64,000 nucleotides of DNA, taken from positions 176,050,560 through 176,114,559 of the forward strand of contig CAKMRJ010000001.1 of the NCBI GenBank assembly GCA_928212115.1. Reading direction: 5' to 3'. The notes under the pieces were generated by a model. The model was not told the origin of the DNA. It worked only from the letters and a program-made list of their open reading frames with translations, and made no database searches. Below are positions 33,701 through 45,855 of the stretch, one piece after another. The position numbers were made by a program, and so were the translations under genes. The first letter of the stretch is position 1. Every line of letters starts with the position of its first letter. The DNA comes from Lactuca virosa (lineage: Eukaryota; Streptophyta; Magnoliopsida; Asterales; Asteraceae).

Positions 33701-34269
33701 CCGAAAGCTTCCCTAATGCGAAGTTTAAAGTTGTGAGAAGATCTGCATATCAAGCCTGCGAATTCACTCTCGTAGATCTGCCTTGCTTGAACCCCCATGA
33801 CTGGATGATGATATTCAATATTTTGTTGCGAGAAAAGGAGAAGTACGAACCTGTGTTTTCCCATCTTCAACTTTTGATCAGGTATTACATTCAGGAAGTG
33901 GGAATGATGGATGTGGAAATTGCCACTGTTTTAAGGCAAAAACCAAGTGCTGTTCCAAAAGAAGCTCCGAAAGATTTCCAGAAGCTCAAGCCAGGAAATA
34001 TTTACAAGGAAGGATGGTTTGTGGTATACACGTCTAGAGGTCGTCCAGGAGCAGATCGTCGCAAGTTAATCTTTCATCTCGAAGATAAACACATGTTTAC
34101 TACTTCTTGTCTGGAGTTTATTTTGGAGCTGGTTGTGAAGTTTAAGGGCAACAACAAGGATGATGTGAAGTGTTTCACAGATGTGATCACTTGGTATATT
34201 CAAGTTCGCAAGGTGTTGTTGAGCTTCATTCCCAAAGTCTATGAAGTGCAGAAGCGAATCAAGAACTAA
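30751..34269 (+). pseudogene. Additional ORF after pol (Sirevirus env-like position), element G
   Basis: ATG 30751 (MAASSENMS). The N-terminal domain (about 270 residues) has EMFYQMGCKESL, FKKPNLPPTWNAL and LYTDENVDYG, related to J and H. Next comes a basic cluster (PAPKRRKQPARRQK type, about 31790-31830), a Pro/Ser/Thr/Glu-rich linker with repeated THTE/VRTE-like phrases, a coiled-coil region (about 32420-33100) and a C-terminal domain (33319-34269) with WFVVYTSRGRPG and TWYIQVRKVLL. Damage: frameshift near 31225, stops at 31335, 32787, 33129 and about 33306, frameshift near 33320. I see no signal peptide and no membrane segment, so the env-like label rests on position only. About 1170 codons. 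Confidence 0.72.
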
Positions 34270-34291
34270 ATGGCTATGGTCTCAATTGACG

Positions 34292-34304
34292 CAAAGGGGG
34301 ATAT
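34292..34304 (+). other. Polypurine tract of G
   Basis: GCAAAGGGGGAT after the additional ORF, as in J (AAAGGGGGAGAA). Confidence 0.75.
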
Positions 34305-34310
34305 CATTGA

Positions 34311-34611
34311 AGATATTAGTGTTGTGTCATTGGGCCTGTTTTGTCTATTCTATTTTGTATAAATGAGTTGGGCCTGTCCACTCGTATTTAATACTAGGGT
34401 TATAGTATTTAAGGTGCATGCATGCTACATATTTTAGTGAAGTTTGATAATAATCTTTGTAACCCTAATTTACGCCTCTACAGAAGCAATTCTTCATCGA
34501 GTTCTTCTGAGGTGTGACTGTTAATCATTCAGCACCAGTTTGATCATATTGTGTTCTTGTTTACCTGCTTTAATCTATTCGATCATCAAGGATTTATTCC
34601 TATCAATACCT
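34311..34611 (+). repeat. 3' LTR of G (borders approximate)
   Basis: Starts with TGAAGATATTAG a few bases after the polypurine tract. TATA-like TATAAATG is at about 34358, a position matching the TATA box of J's LTR. The end is placed at CCTATCA (34611) by length comparison with J's 292-bp LTR. No second copy is in the window to confirm either border. Confidence 0.5.
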
Positions 34612-34640
34612 TAATAGATCCAAATTTTAAAGGTATTTTG

Positions 34641-34814
34641 CCAACTCTCAAAATCACATCAGTCAGTCAGCAAGTCAAAATCTAAGTCTAGGTCACGTGA
34701 CAAATATTTTTCAAATCCCAAGAATACTCCAGCAAAACACCTTTCAAGGACCAGACAGAAGAAAGAAACTTCACCTTCCGAACCTTTGACAAAATGTGGT
34801 TTTTGTTTTGCTAT
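34641..34814 (+). pseudogene. Possible gag tail of element H
   Basis: An open frame with a Ser/Lys/Arg run (SVSKSKSKSRSRDKYFSNP) and then a CGFC motif. Sirevirus-type gag proteins often have a basic Ser-rich stretch before the protease, and H's protease appears right after element I. Assignment rests on composition and position only. Confidence 0.4.
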
Positions 34815-37419
34815 AATTAAGGGAGAGGAAATTATACTTCATTCCAATTCTAAAAGCTTAGATTGAGATTTTAATCAAATTTAGTCAAGTATATATATGA
34901 ATGTTATGTTGAAATGGTTCAACATAAGGAAATTCTATATATGGAAATATTAATTGCGTTCTCAATATTCGATTATGATTACGACATCCCTCTTCATAGT
35001 CCGAATTTTGAGAACATGGCTAATAGAAAAAATTATAGCAAAAGACTGGTCTAGGATCATGTCTTTATGTGAGACATTATGAATTGTATCCTATATGCTT
35101 CGGGTATAGAATCAATTGCATATGCTATAATATTTCTATGTGTTCTGAATTTTCCAAATGCCTAGGGCATTAAGAGGGAAAAAGGACCAGAACTGTATAT
35201 GACTAAAATGATTAAGCAATTGTCGAGAACAATCTGAGGCTTACCAAAGATTGGTTGCTCATGGACAGTTGGAAGTATGGTGTATATTTTGGAAGGACCA
35301 TATTGACATATTCTGAAAGAGGCAACTCTTGTTCAGAAGTGATAGGTAAAATGGGAATATGGAAATGTTTCCATAAGTGGAAGTTATTCTTTAAATATGT
35401 GTAAGATTAGAAAACTTAATGCAAAAAGGACGTTCAAAGGAATGTACTTTGAATTTGAGACATCACTTCCATGGAATTGATCTCCATTGGAATACTTTGT
35501 AATGTCTGTAGCCAAGTCTTTGTGACTTTTTGTGCATAGTCGTTACAAGAGGATCAATGCATATAACTTTAGAATCTAACAGATTTCAGTAGATGGCAAA
35601 GAATCTTGTATTCTTACATTTATCATAAGGATTTGGGATTGTGAAATGAGTATCGTTGAAATGTTTTCAATTGATCTATTCGATAAAGAAAGGACCATAA
35701 GTAAACATAGCGTGTATGCTTGGTGCATAGCATAACTATTGTTTAGACAAACATAGTGTGCATGCTTGGAGCATGGCATAACTATTGTTTTAATTCAAGT
35801 ATTAAGTTGATTATTCGAAACATTATACAATGAATAATGAGTAATCAATATGACTCAAAAGTTTTTGGGCCATATAGGATTAGTATTATTTTTGTGTTTC
35901 ACTTTGCATGTTTTGACTTCCCGAATAACTAGGTTATTCAAACCATCCACAGTCGATCATACTTTGGAAGAAGGTATTGAGGCAAGACTGTCATGAATGG
36001 GTCTGTAGTTTGTCTAGGACAAGGTGGCTGCAGTATTCATGAGTTCTCCTGGAATAAGATTCGAGTATTGGATTAAACCCACACTCATTTGAATCACTTC
36101 AAGGATTTTATCAAGAGTGATCATGAGACGATAATATCTTATATTCTTCAAACGGAGACGTGTGAGTTGTAGTTGCGAGTCGGTTGCACATTGACATATG
36201 TAAACACACGAGTAACTTGGATGTTATAAAACATATCGTTGTGTGTAATTTGATGAGTGAGTACAAGCGAGCATTTGGGTCGAAGTTTATCCGTTCCTTT
36301 TACCCCATGTGGATAAAAGCAATATATATGGGGCCCTCAATGATTTAGTGATGACAATCCTAAGTGCTCGGCCGGGCCTGGACTGATTTAATTTGTTCAA
36401 TTAGTCGGTCGTCATAAATTAGAAATCGGAAACAACAGATGGACAGAGAGAATGATTATAATCTATGTCTCAGTCCATATGATATCTAGAATGGAGGAAT
36501 ATATGATCCCTTATCTAATGGACACGTCCTTGACTAGGTCAGAGTTCGACAACGGCTTTTAAGAGCTACGATTGCTAGTCGGGATTTTAGAGTCGTATCT
36601 GCAATAATAGTTTTAGACTTATCCAAGTGGGAGACTGTTGGATTAGATGTCTAAGCCCATAACTATTATTGGTATGTACTCGACCTGAGAGTAGTATGGT
36701 CCATTTGGGTTGCATAACATCATGACAATTTGTTAGGATGGACTTTTGAGAAGAGGTTATATATGATTTATTAATATATTATAAGTTCTAATATATTAAT
36801 ATGAAATCATATGATTTAATTAGTATTGATCAAGAATTGGTTTCGAATTAATTTAGTGATCAAAAGAGACTAATTAAATCTATGGGGACTAATTATGGTA
36901 ATTGGTTATATTTATATGTGTTGGGCTTATGATCCATATTGGACTAAGTTTATGTCTGGATACATAAAGAGTTGGGCCACATGAACCATGGATCATAAAA
37001 CCCATGGGTATGGACTTGGGTTATACCCATGACTCTTGGAATCCTACATATAAATATAAGCTCCATAAGCTAAAAACGCTGCTAAGGAAGAACTTCTAGT
37101 TCTTGGAGTTCATGGAGTTTTTTTTGGTGCATGGAAATTCTCTCTCAAGAGTCACCTTTGTCCTAGGTGAGTTGTGATTCCATTTGAGGTGCAACACTTG
37201 GGGCACTAGGTTCTTAAAGGGCAAAGTCTTTCTAGCAGCATCAACAACATCAAGAGGTATGTCTAAAACTTGTTTTATTATACATATGTTATTTGCATGG
37301 TAGTTATAGGCTTAATGCTTTGGAAACACTATTACATGTATAATTAGAGAAAACATAGATCCAAGGCATTTAGGGTTGTATGTGCACCATAGGATGTTGT
37401 AGTATACTAAAACCCAACA
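34815..37419 (+). mobile_element. Copia-type element I, partial, inside H
   Basis: The right end is a clear LTR (36636-37419, ends TGTTGG and CCAACA) preceded by a polypurine tract. The 1.8 kb before it is AT-rich with no long frame. No left LTR was found, so the left border is a guess from where H's frame stops. H's protease resumes at 37420, so I is inserted there. It includes a 45-bp tandem pair at about 35703-35795 (CATAGYGTGYATGCTTGG-type). Confidence 0.6.
36636..37419 (+). repeat. 3' LTR of element I, 784 bp
   Basis: TGTTGGATTAGATGTC to ACTAAAACCCAACA, with a polypurine tract AAGTGGGAGA (36625-36634) just before. Inverted ends TGTTGG and CCAACA are typical of copia LTRs. Confidence 0.82.
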
Positions 37420-38351
37420 CCTTGCACATGGCCAGAAGGTTGGAATACCTTCGCGATTTTAGGCCAATTTGTATTGGTGGACACATAACTTTTAGAAACA
37501 ATGCAAACAGAATTATCAAAGGTTATGGATTATTGACTACGGGAAGCTTCTCGATTCAAAGAGTTGCTTATGTTGAGGGTATTAAGCATAACATGATCAA
37601 TGTGTGTCAACTATGTAAAACTGGTCATCGGGTTGAAATTGATAGTGAATATTGTTATATAATGACAAATTACAGGAACACTTGCCTGATCAAATCTAAA
37701 GCTGAAGGGACAATTTATCCTTTAGATGTCTCTTTGATCATTGGCAAACCGCAATTGTGTTTTCTTTCATAGGCAGTGTCTGTAGTGAGTTGGTTGTGGC
37801 ACATCAAACTTGCTCACCTCGACTTCAGATACATCAACAACCTGGTAACCGAAGAGTTAGTCCCTGGACTATCAATCTTGAAGTACAACAATGATACGTT
37901 ATGCCCAGCTTGTAAGTGTGGAAAGCAAACAAAGGGTAGTCATCGTATGATAGTTGATTCTTCAATTGTTGAACCTTTAGAGCTACTTCACATTAATCTT
38001 TGCGGTCCATCAACCGTAGCTAGTCTTCACCACAAGAAGTATATTCTGGTCATAGTTGATGACTTTACTCGTTTCACTTGGGTCTTCTTTTTGAGACTTA
38101 AATCAGATACACCGCAGATCATGATCATCTCCATAAAGGAAATAGAGCTCCAAATCAACCTACCAGTCAGGATGATAAGAAGTGACAACAGGACTGAATT
38201 CACTAATCAACTTCTGAATAGTTTTTTAGTTTCCAAGTGCATCAGTCACAACTTTTCGGCATCCTACACACCACAACAAAACGGAGTAGTGGATCGAAGA
38301 AATAGAACATTGGCAGAAGCAGTGGCAACTGTATGCTTTGTTCAAAATTGA
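37420..38351 (+). pseudogene. Copia pol of H: protease end, pre-integrase and integrase
   Basis: Starts just after the catalytic part of the protease (HMARRLEYLRDF). It passes through the GAG-pre-integrase region (RVAYVEGIKHNMINVCQLC) and an in-frame TAG at 37770, then the integrase zinc domain (WLWHIKLAHLDF ... CPACKCGKQ). The integrase core has the first catalytic aspartate replaced by Asn (LLHINLCGP; J has LLHIDLCGP). The second aspartate (IRSDNRTEF) and QQNGVVDRRNRTL are present. Stop at 38349. Confidence 0.9.
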
Positions 38352-39314
38352 AACATTATTTGTAAACGTCTAAAAGAGAATCCCTATGAAGGCCTCAACA
38401 ACCGTAAACCCAATGTCTGATTCTTTCATATTTTTGGGTGCAGGTGTTTTGTGATCAACAACAAGGATCATCTTAACAAGTTTGCACCAAAGTCAGATGA
38501 AGGGATTTTCTTGGGTTACTCAACCAACAAAGTGGCTTACAGGGTTATCATAAGGCGTACAAGACTAATAGTCTAGAGCTTTGATGTCAAATTTGATGAC
38601 TAATATGTTCGCAACACTGCTCCCTCAACAGAAATAAAATTTATCATGGAAAGTGATATCCCAGCCTCTGTGGGTCTGTTGAACATAGTTGAAGTCAATT
38701 ATGATGATCTTTTTAATCCCGCAGAGACAGCTCATCTCTCAGAAATTCTGGTGTCTCCGGTAGCCCAAGAACAAAATGCTGAAGTATCTGGACCAACCAT
38801 GTCGGACTAACTGTCACTCAATAATTCCACCTCGCCGGTTGAGGGGGAAAGTTCAACTCCGTTGGAAGTGACAACCATCGAGGTTCCAGTACTAGAAGAT
38901 GCTGCTCCGACACCTATACACAAAGTAAGCACCTAATCTATTGTTTCTAAAGACTCTGAGGATGAAGAAGTTGAGAACATCGATACAAGAACGGATTCAA
39001 GGGTTATTAACCAATCATCAGTCTAGAGGGAACTGTCATTGGTTAAGAGGGAACTCACATCCTCAATTCAGGGGGAACCTCCTTCAACCGTTTCAGATCA
39101 AATCCCTACAGTCCAAGATACATCTACGGGCTGCTCCCAAGTCGAAGGGGAACTAAATTCTCCTACTGCAGAGTCCTCTAACGTTGAGGACATTCCTTCA
39201 ACCGCATCCACAGACCATCAACAGACTCGTCTTCACGTTTGGATGAAGGATCACCCACCGGGTCATATCATCGACAACCCGTCTGCAGGTATTTAAACTC
39301 GTTCCTCATCTGAT
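38352..39314 (+). pseudogene. Copia pol of H: integrase C-terminus and linker
   Basis: Same frame as the integrase but with at least eight stops. Recognisable parts are FGCRCFVINNKDHLNKFAPK and GIFLGYSTN (the GKGY-like copia module), then a long acidic Ser/Thr/Pro/Glu linker and the ADHPP-like phrase WMKDHPPGHIIDNP before reverse transcriptase. Confidence 0.82.
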
Positions 39315-40960
39315 TTGAATAAGCATTTTAATTATGCAACATTCATGTCCTCGGTCGAGCCCAAAACAACTAAAGAAGCACTTATGGAGCCCGATTGGAT
39401 CATTGTAGTGCAAGTGGAACTTTATGAGTTTGAAAGAAATAAAATTTGGAAATTGGTACCGAAGCCAAAAGGTCATACAATTGTAGGTACAAGATGGGTA
39501 TATAAGAACAAACTAGATGAATCTGGTGCGGTGGTAAGAAACAAAGCTCGATTAGTCGCCAAAGGGGTATAGTTAACTCGAGGGTGTTGACTATGACGAA
39601 ACCTATGCCCCTATAGCAAGAATGGAAGCCATACATATCTTTTTAGCGTATACAGCTTACAAAAACATTAGGGTCCATCATATGGATGTGAAAAGTGCCT
39701 TTCTGAATGGAGAACTGAAAGAGAAAGTATATCTACAACAACCTCCAGGCTTTGAAAATCTAGAATTTCCAAATCATTGCTACAAGCTGGAGAAGGCGGT
39801 ATGCGGTCTAAAGCTAGCACACACAGCATGGTATGAGACTCTCTTTGAGTTTCTTGTCACCTCAGGATACAAAAGAGGTGTGATTGATTCCACTTTATTC
39901 AGATGAGCAAATGACAACCATTTGATGATTGTTCAAATATAGGTGGATGATTTCATTTTCGGATAACAGATCAGGGTATGGTGGATAAGTTTGCAAAGCT
40001 CATGACAAGCAAATTCCAAATGAGAATGAATAGAGAGATTAAATTCTTTCTAGGGCTTCAAGTTAAACAAATCCCTCAAGGGATATTCATTCATGAAGAA
40101 AAGTATACCACTGAATTGTTGAAGAAGTATTCCATGGACAACTCATTCATCAAGAAAAGTATACCACTGAATTGTTGAAGAAGTATTCCATGGACAACTG
40201 TCCTTTGACAAGGGTCCGTATGGCCTTTGGTTACAAAATCTCAGTTGGCCCTACCGGAGAGTCAGTTGATCACAAGACGTACCGAGGAATGATTGGGTCA
40301 CTGATATACCTCACTGCTTGTCGACCAGTCATTGTATTTGTAATAGGTTTGTGTGCTCGGTACCAGGTTGATCCAAAAATTTCACACTTGACCGCAGTCA
40401 AGCAAATCTTCAGATATCTAAAGGGAAGTAAAGCCATGTGTACTTGGTATCCTACTGGTAATGATTTTAGTCTTTAAGCATTTACCGGCGCAGATCATGC
40501 CGGATGCAGACTTGAACGTAAAAGCACTTCGGGTGGGTGTCAATTCTTAGGTGGCATATTAGTTAGCTGGTCTTCAAGGAAGCAAAACTGTGTTTCATTG
40601 TCTACCGCAGAGGCAGAATATGTGGTTGCAGCCAGTTGTTGTTCCCAAGTCCTTTGGATGAAGACTCAACTTATGGACTACAGTTACATGATGCTGCGGG
40701 TTCCCATCTATTGTGATTCTAAGAGTGCAATAGCGATTTCTCATAGTCTTATTCATCATTCAAAGACGAAGCACATAGAACTGCGGTGCCACTTCATCAA
40801 AGATCACATCCTCAAAGGTAACATCAAACTTATTTTTTTTCCGACTCATGAAGAAATAGCTGATGTTATCACTAAGGCACTCGACTCCACAATGTTAAAT
40901 GGATTTTTGGAAATGCTAGGAATGATGAATCCCGACCCTCAGTTTTTATTTGAAAAATAA
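39315..40960 (+). pseudogene. Copia pol of H: reverse transcriptase and RNase H
   Basis: RT start EPDWIIVVQVELYEFERNKI, then WVYKNKLDESG, a stop at 39570 and a frameshift near 39590. MDVKSAFLNGEL and AWYETLFEF follow. The YVDD tyrosine codon is a TAG (39940-39942), and a frameshift follows. A 56-bp tandem duplication at about 40091-40200 shifts the frame again. RNase H shows CRLERKSTSGG, STAEAEYVVAASCC, YCDSKSAIAISHS and ADVITKALD, ending at 40960. It cannot encode an active enzyme. Confidence 0.9.
40091..40200 (+). repeat. 56-bp tandem duplication inside RT of H
   Basis: The stretch containing AAGAAAAGTATACCACTGAA and TTCCATGGACAACT occurs twice with period 56 bp. Because 56 is not a multiple of three it causes a frameshift. 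The copies differ at only a few bases, so it is relatively recent. Confidence 0.9.
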
Positions 40961-41705
40961 ATACCGCAAACCCTTCTAGGTCTCCGGTTGTGAATGGATT
41001 GCTTATTTTCTTTTCAAAAATAAATCTTGAAGCACTTTATCCACTGCAGTCTATTTCTAGAATTCCTAAGGCAGTATATACTACATATTTTCTCTTTAGT
41101 ATGTCTTGTACACTAAAGTCACATATGTTCTATATACTCTGCGGTTAACTTATTTCTTTTATCTCTAATCTCCAAGATCTAGTTTGAATTTCAGTTACCG
41201 TAGACGCATTAAATGTTACCGCAGATACGAATCAATGAACCTGCAATTATTACTTCATAAATCGCCTTAAATGATATTGTGTGCTACTTAAATGGACTTT
41301 AATAAAAACATTCTTCAAACATTCGTTTTGTCGCACATGATGTTTCAATATTTTTCAAATGAATTTCCTCAGTTAGGTCCATTTTCAGAATAAAATCAGA
41401 TGAATCATTTTTCTAAAAAATGCAATCTTTTAAGAAATCTTTTTCCTCATCCAGTCATGTCACACAACCATTTGGGGTCTAATCCGTTCCACTTCCCCAT
41501 TTTTTACAACGGATAAACCACCCTCACCCGACAATCAGTCGGCGTGTGATCATGGTACTGAAAAATGCATTAAATGCTCCTTTTTTCCCGGAAATAATTT
41601 AATTTTGATTTATTTTAATTCTTGCCGATAATGATAAAAACCCAAGAGTTTTTAAATTTAACAACTGTAATTAAAGTGATATCAATTACTTTTGAAATCC
41701 GGAGG
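40961..41705 (+). other. Non-coding stretch between pol and additional ORF (H)
   Basis: No ORF of note. T/A-rich with recurring ACCGCAG and CTGCGGT words. Shorter than in G and J, and I do not find their conserved block in it. Confidence 0.6.
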
Positions 41706-41715
41706 TATAAAAACC
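41706..41715 (+). promoter_or_regulatory. TATA box 126 bp before the H additional ORF
   Basis: TATAAAAACC at the same relative place as in G and J. Promoter role inferred. Confidence 0.55.
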
Positions 41716-41831
41716 CCATAATTCTTCCCAAGATAGCTTTTACACTATCTGAATTCTCTCGATGAACTACATCTTCTTCATCTTCTTGCTAAACGCTTTT
41801 CCAGCAAGTTCTCAAATCTTTTTCTGAAATC

Positions 41832-44800
41832 ATAGTGAAGTCTGAAATTTCAAAGAAGCAATCAAAAGCTTCAGGCTCAGCTCGTCCTACAAGGTCTAAA
41901 TCCACAATCAAAGACCAATCTCCGTCGATTGCTCCCAACATTTACAGAGGAATCTTTGAAGAACATCCATCATACAAGGACTCCATTAAGCTGATGATCA
42001 AGTACCTTCCAACACACCCGTTGTTCGATGCTTTCGAATCCTTCACTGAAGCAATTCCAATGACGATTCTCTTTAAATGTGCTTTCTCAACATTCATACC
42101 TAGCAACAATTATCAAGAGGTTCATCTCAATCTAGTCGATTATTGTTTGGTAGTTCTGACCAAGGAGAAGTTTCTCTCTGCAATCAACTTGAGGATTCTT
42201 CCTTCCACAAAGTTCTATACTCCAAGTTCAATAGATGTGTTCACTACCCTGTATCAAATGGGATACCAGAAAAATCTCAAAGGTGCTTCCGAGTTCAAGA
42301 AGAACCAATTGTCGGATGTTTGGCAGTTTGTTTGCCATTTTGTGATTACGTGTCTCTCATGCCGAACAGGAGGGACAGATAACATGGGAATCAAGAGTTT
42401 GGAGATCATATGGAGTATCTACACGGGCAATGCAGTCAATTATGGGTAAATCATCTGGGATGAATTTCTGCAATACGTCTCAAAGGATGCCCCAAAAGAA
42501 GGAATGACCGATCTCACCTTGCAAGGTTTTGGTCATTGTGTCTGTTCGATCTTCACAAAGAAGCCAAGCTTAGCATGGGCAACGACACCAACCTGTTCTC
42601 AGCCCGTAATGTCAAAAGGTACACTGGTTCCAAAGATCAAACCATTTTTGGACCCATTAGGCGTTTACCTATGCATATTCTTTAGTTCATTGGACTCACT
42701 ACCGTAGAGGTGGCTGTCCATTTATTGTCTATGAGTGATATTGCCCGATATCACTCTTCCCCGCCAAGACCCAGTCAGCTCACCACAGTACATATCCCAT
42801 AGCCTACCGTAGACCAAAATCCTCAACCAAAACCCAAAAGAGTCAAGTCACTTGTTGTCCAGAGAAAAACACCAAAGAACATAATGAAAAAGGGAGTTGT
42901 TCCCTCAAAGAAAAGAAAAGCTAAAACCGCAGAGCCTAGTTCTACGGCTCCAGTTCATGACAATCCTGTTAATGTCCTTGATGATAACCAAAGTGAGCCT
43001 TCAGAATCCCAAGATGTGTTTCGAAGAAAGAAACTGAAATTAACCCCATTTCATGGCCAAATGCGTACCACGTCACATACCAGAGTCTCTCAACAGACTC
43101 ATGTAGCTATTCGAGTTACTATAGACTCACCCTCAAAAACCCAAACTCACCACTCAGATACAGAAAGTGTATTTGTTTCATCACATAATGGAGACAGACC
43201 CCCAATTGAAACCCAAGTGGATCCAATTGCTACGAGTCACCCTAAGGTCTCCAGGGCATCAAGGTTGCACATTTTTGAACCCGTGGAGTTGCACTCCATT
43301 TTCATTAGAGTCACACAAGCACTTGATACACAAGTTGCACCGCAGGGCACTTCTTTCTCAGCACTTGCCAGAATAGAGCAGAGGCCACACTTGACTTTAG
43401 GTCAAGGAGACCGAGGAAGTTCTGGATTTCCTGCTCCACCACCATTAATTACAAGTGGTTTAGGCATGGGGAGCACAAACATGTAGGGAACCACGAACCT
43501 GAGGGACACCTCGGAGAATCAAGGATTTGACGGCTACGTATCCGATGACACATGGTCTCAATATCGACCAACGACGGAGTCTGACATCAGAAAATTTGAA
43601 GCCTTTTAAAGGGCCCTGCAAGCACGAAAGGCTCAACAAGTGCAACAATAACATCAGAAAGAGAAAGCCATTCAAACTGTGGCAAAATATTGGGTTGATG
43701 TTATCAACAATGCCAAAATGGTTCACGACATTCTTTCCATTCAACAATGGATGTCTACCATGGAGGCAACAGTACATAATTCTCATCAAATAGAGAATAT
43801 AGTTGGCACTTCCAAACCTCCTCCCAATGAAGAAGATCGTGATTCCAACGACGATGGAACAACGATTGAAATCAGTTCAGCTCCCATGTTTGGACTTGAT
43901 GATGATAACTTGGAAGACGTTCAACAACCACTTCCATCAGACGATTTTATAATGGTGGTTGATGATGAGGAATCAAGTGGATCTCAACATTCCACCTCCA
44001 AGCCAAAGAAAAAGATAGATCTGTCCAGAAAAGAATTTCTCAGTATGCAGAGCAAAATAGATCAAATCTTGGCAGCAGTGACTACCAATTAACCGCAGAA
44101 CACTGAATTTACCACACCGTAGTCACTCGTTGACCGAGTTGAACGATTGGAAACAAGGGAGAGAATGGCCGTAGAGCGGATGATTCTGAGAGTTGAAATG
44201 GGTATAAGAGATCTTGACAATAGAAGGACCGCAGACTACAAGGATTTTATCTCCAAAGCTGAAGCCTTCATTCAAGAGGTTACAAAGTTGAAAGATGACC
44301 TCCAACTCACACTGCAGACTCAAGAAAGCAACTCCAAAAAGCTTATTGAGGAAACCCATACAACGTATGAAGTAAGGTACACAGTACTGCAAGATACCAT
44401 CAAAGGATTACGTCGATCACTCACATCAACCCAAAGTGTTGACGAAATTCTTCGTCTCGCTAAGGAAATTTACCAACTCCTCTTCAAGTCTCAGACCACC
44501 AACAACCAAGATGTTTCTGATCTCATGAAAAACCAATTCAATGATACCTTTGAGAAGAGTGAAGGTTTGAAACAATGGTTTGAGGAGCAGCAGGAGCTTG
44601 CTTCCTCAAAAGGGGGAAGTGAAAGTAATCCAAATCAAGAACAAGAAAACAGAAACGAAGAAACTTCCAAGTCCAAAACTCCATCTGTTCATCAAATTCC
44701 TCCTAGAGATCAATCTGCTACTGCAAAACATAACAAACAACTAACTCTCTGGTCTTCTCCAAAGAATCCAACTCCACGGTCTTCACCACAACAATCTCCA

Positions 44801-45823
44801 CCACAAAATTCTCCACAACAAACTCCTCCCTACTTCAAAAATTTGGCACCAACAATGTCTTCTGATCATTCTAACGACTCGCCGACCACTCTTCAAAAGA
44901 AAAGTGACTGGAGGGCCGCCAAGTTTCCAGAACAAATTTGGAGAGCTCACGGATTCGACACAACAATGGATGAGTCGTTAATCAACTCCTGGGTAAATCC
45001 TACCCGCAGACTACTGGATGATAACTATCGACCAATCCTTACCTATGCTGAACCACCATCAGATGGTTACTGGGATATACCCATCTCTCAAAACTCCAAT
45101 TTTTCACTGTATTCGAACCATTTGATCTCAGCCTTCCGGATGATCAAAGACTCCCCATGGATTTTGAACGCTTGAATCTTTTTCATGCCGAGCATGGTTC
45201 TGATTTTTGAGAAAATCTTGTCCAATGATAGACCAGACGGGGTAAAGAACTACAATATAAGAAAATTCATGAAAACTGAATTTCTTCAATATACCCTGAC
45301 CATAAGAGGAGATGGGTACATTAGAACTCAAGCAGATTTCATGTGCATGAACCCATAGGAGATATTTCTGATTATCAGGGTGTTTTAGGTCAAGGCTGAA
45401 TAATACCCTAAGATGAAGATTGCTTGTGAAAGAGCTAGTGACTTCCTCAAGGCTTTGGTATGCGACTTTGGAAAAATCGATGCTGAAATACATCCAGTCC
45501 TTGCCAAGAAGTTTAACTTTCCTAACTTCGAGCTAGTACCAACCCACACTTATGGATTCGAAGAGATTTCACTTGCTTCAACAAACTACCCACAGATAGG
45601 AGTTGTTTACAAGAAAGCTCAAGATGGTCCCAAGTACTTTATTCCGTTGACTGCAGTCCACCGGTTGACCAAGAAGCAACTGGATATCACTTTGGCTTCA
45701 GTGCAAAGATCGAAGTACACAACAAATGAAGTCAAGTTTGAGATAACTAGAAGAATCCATTGGCTGTTTGAGGTAACAAAATTCTGGTGGATTCTGATCC
45801 AGTTCGTGAAGCTGAACAAGTAA
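41832..45823 (+). pseudogene. Additional ORF after pol, element H
   Basis: The first codon is probably the ATA at 41832 (ATG in the relatives), in frame with KSEISKKQSK. The N-terminal domain has TLYQMGYQKNL, EFKKNQLSDVWQF, YTGNAVNYG and, after a stop at 42447, IIWDEF, matching G and J in order. Basic clusters follow (KKGVVPSKKRKAK near 42885, FRRKKLKL near 43020), a disordered linker, coiled-coil-like stretches (43680-44090 and 44147-44560), a Gln/Pro/Ser-rich segment (44700-44840) and a C-terminal domain (about 44900-45823) with YPQIGVVYKKAQDGPKYF. In-frame stops: 42447, 42705, 43484, 44090, 45173 and others, with a frameshift near 42710-42880. About 1330 codons. No signal peptide or membrane segment seen. 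Confidence 0.7.
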
Positions 45824-45843
45824 AAAAATAGCTAAGATGTCAC

Positions 45844-45854
45844 TTTGGGGGAAA
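45844..45854 (+). other. Polypurine-like tract of H
   Basis: TTTGGGGGAAA directly before the LTR start TGTTGAAAC. Confidence 0.7.
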
Positions 45855-45855
45855 T

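Larger units (their letters stand above)
27851..34611 (+). mobile_element. Ty1/copia (SIRE-like) element G, 3' part
   Basis: Plus strand: 3' half of reverse transcriptase and RNase H (27851-29007), non-coding block (29008-30639), internal TATA box, additional ORF (30751-34269), polypurine tract (34292-34304) and 3' LTR (about 34311-34611). The 5' half is missing because C is inserted in the reverse transcriptase; it should lie left of the window. Long pol spacing and a large ORF after pol fit the Sirevirus lineage, in which such ORFs have been called env-like. The right boundary is uncertain. Confidence 0.75.
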
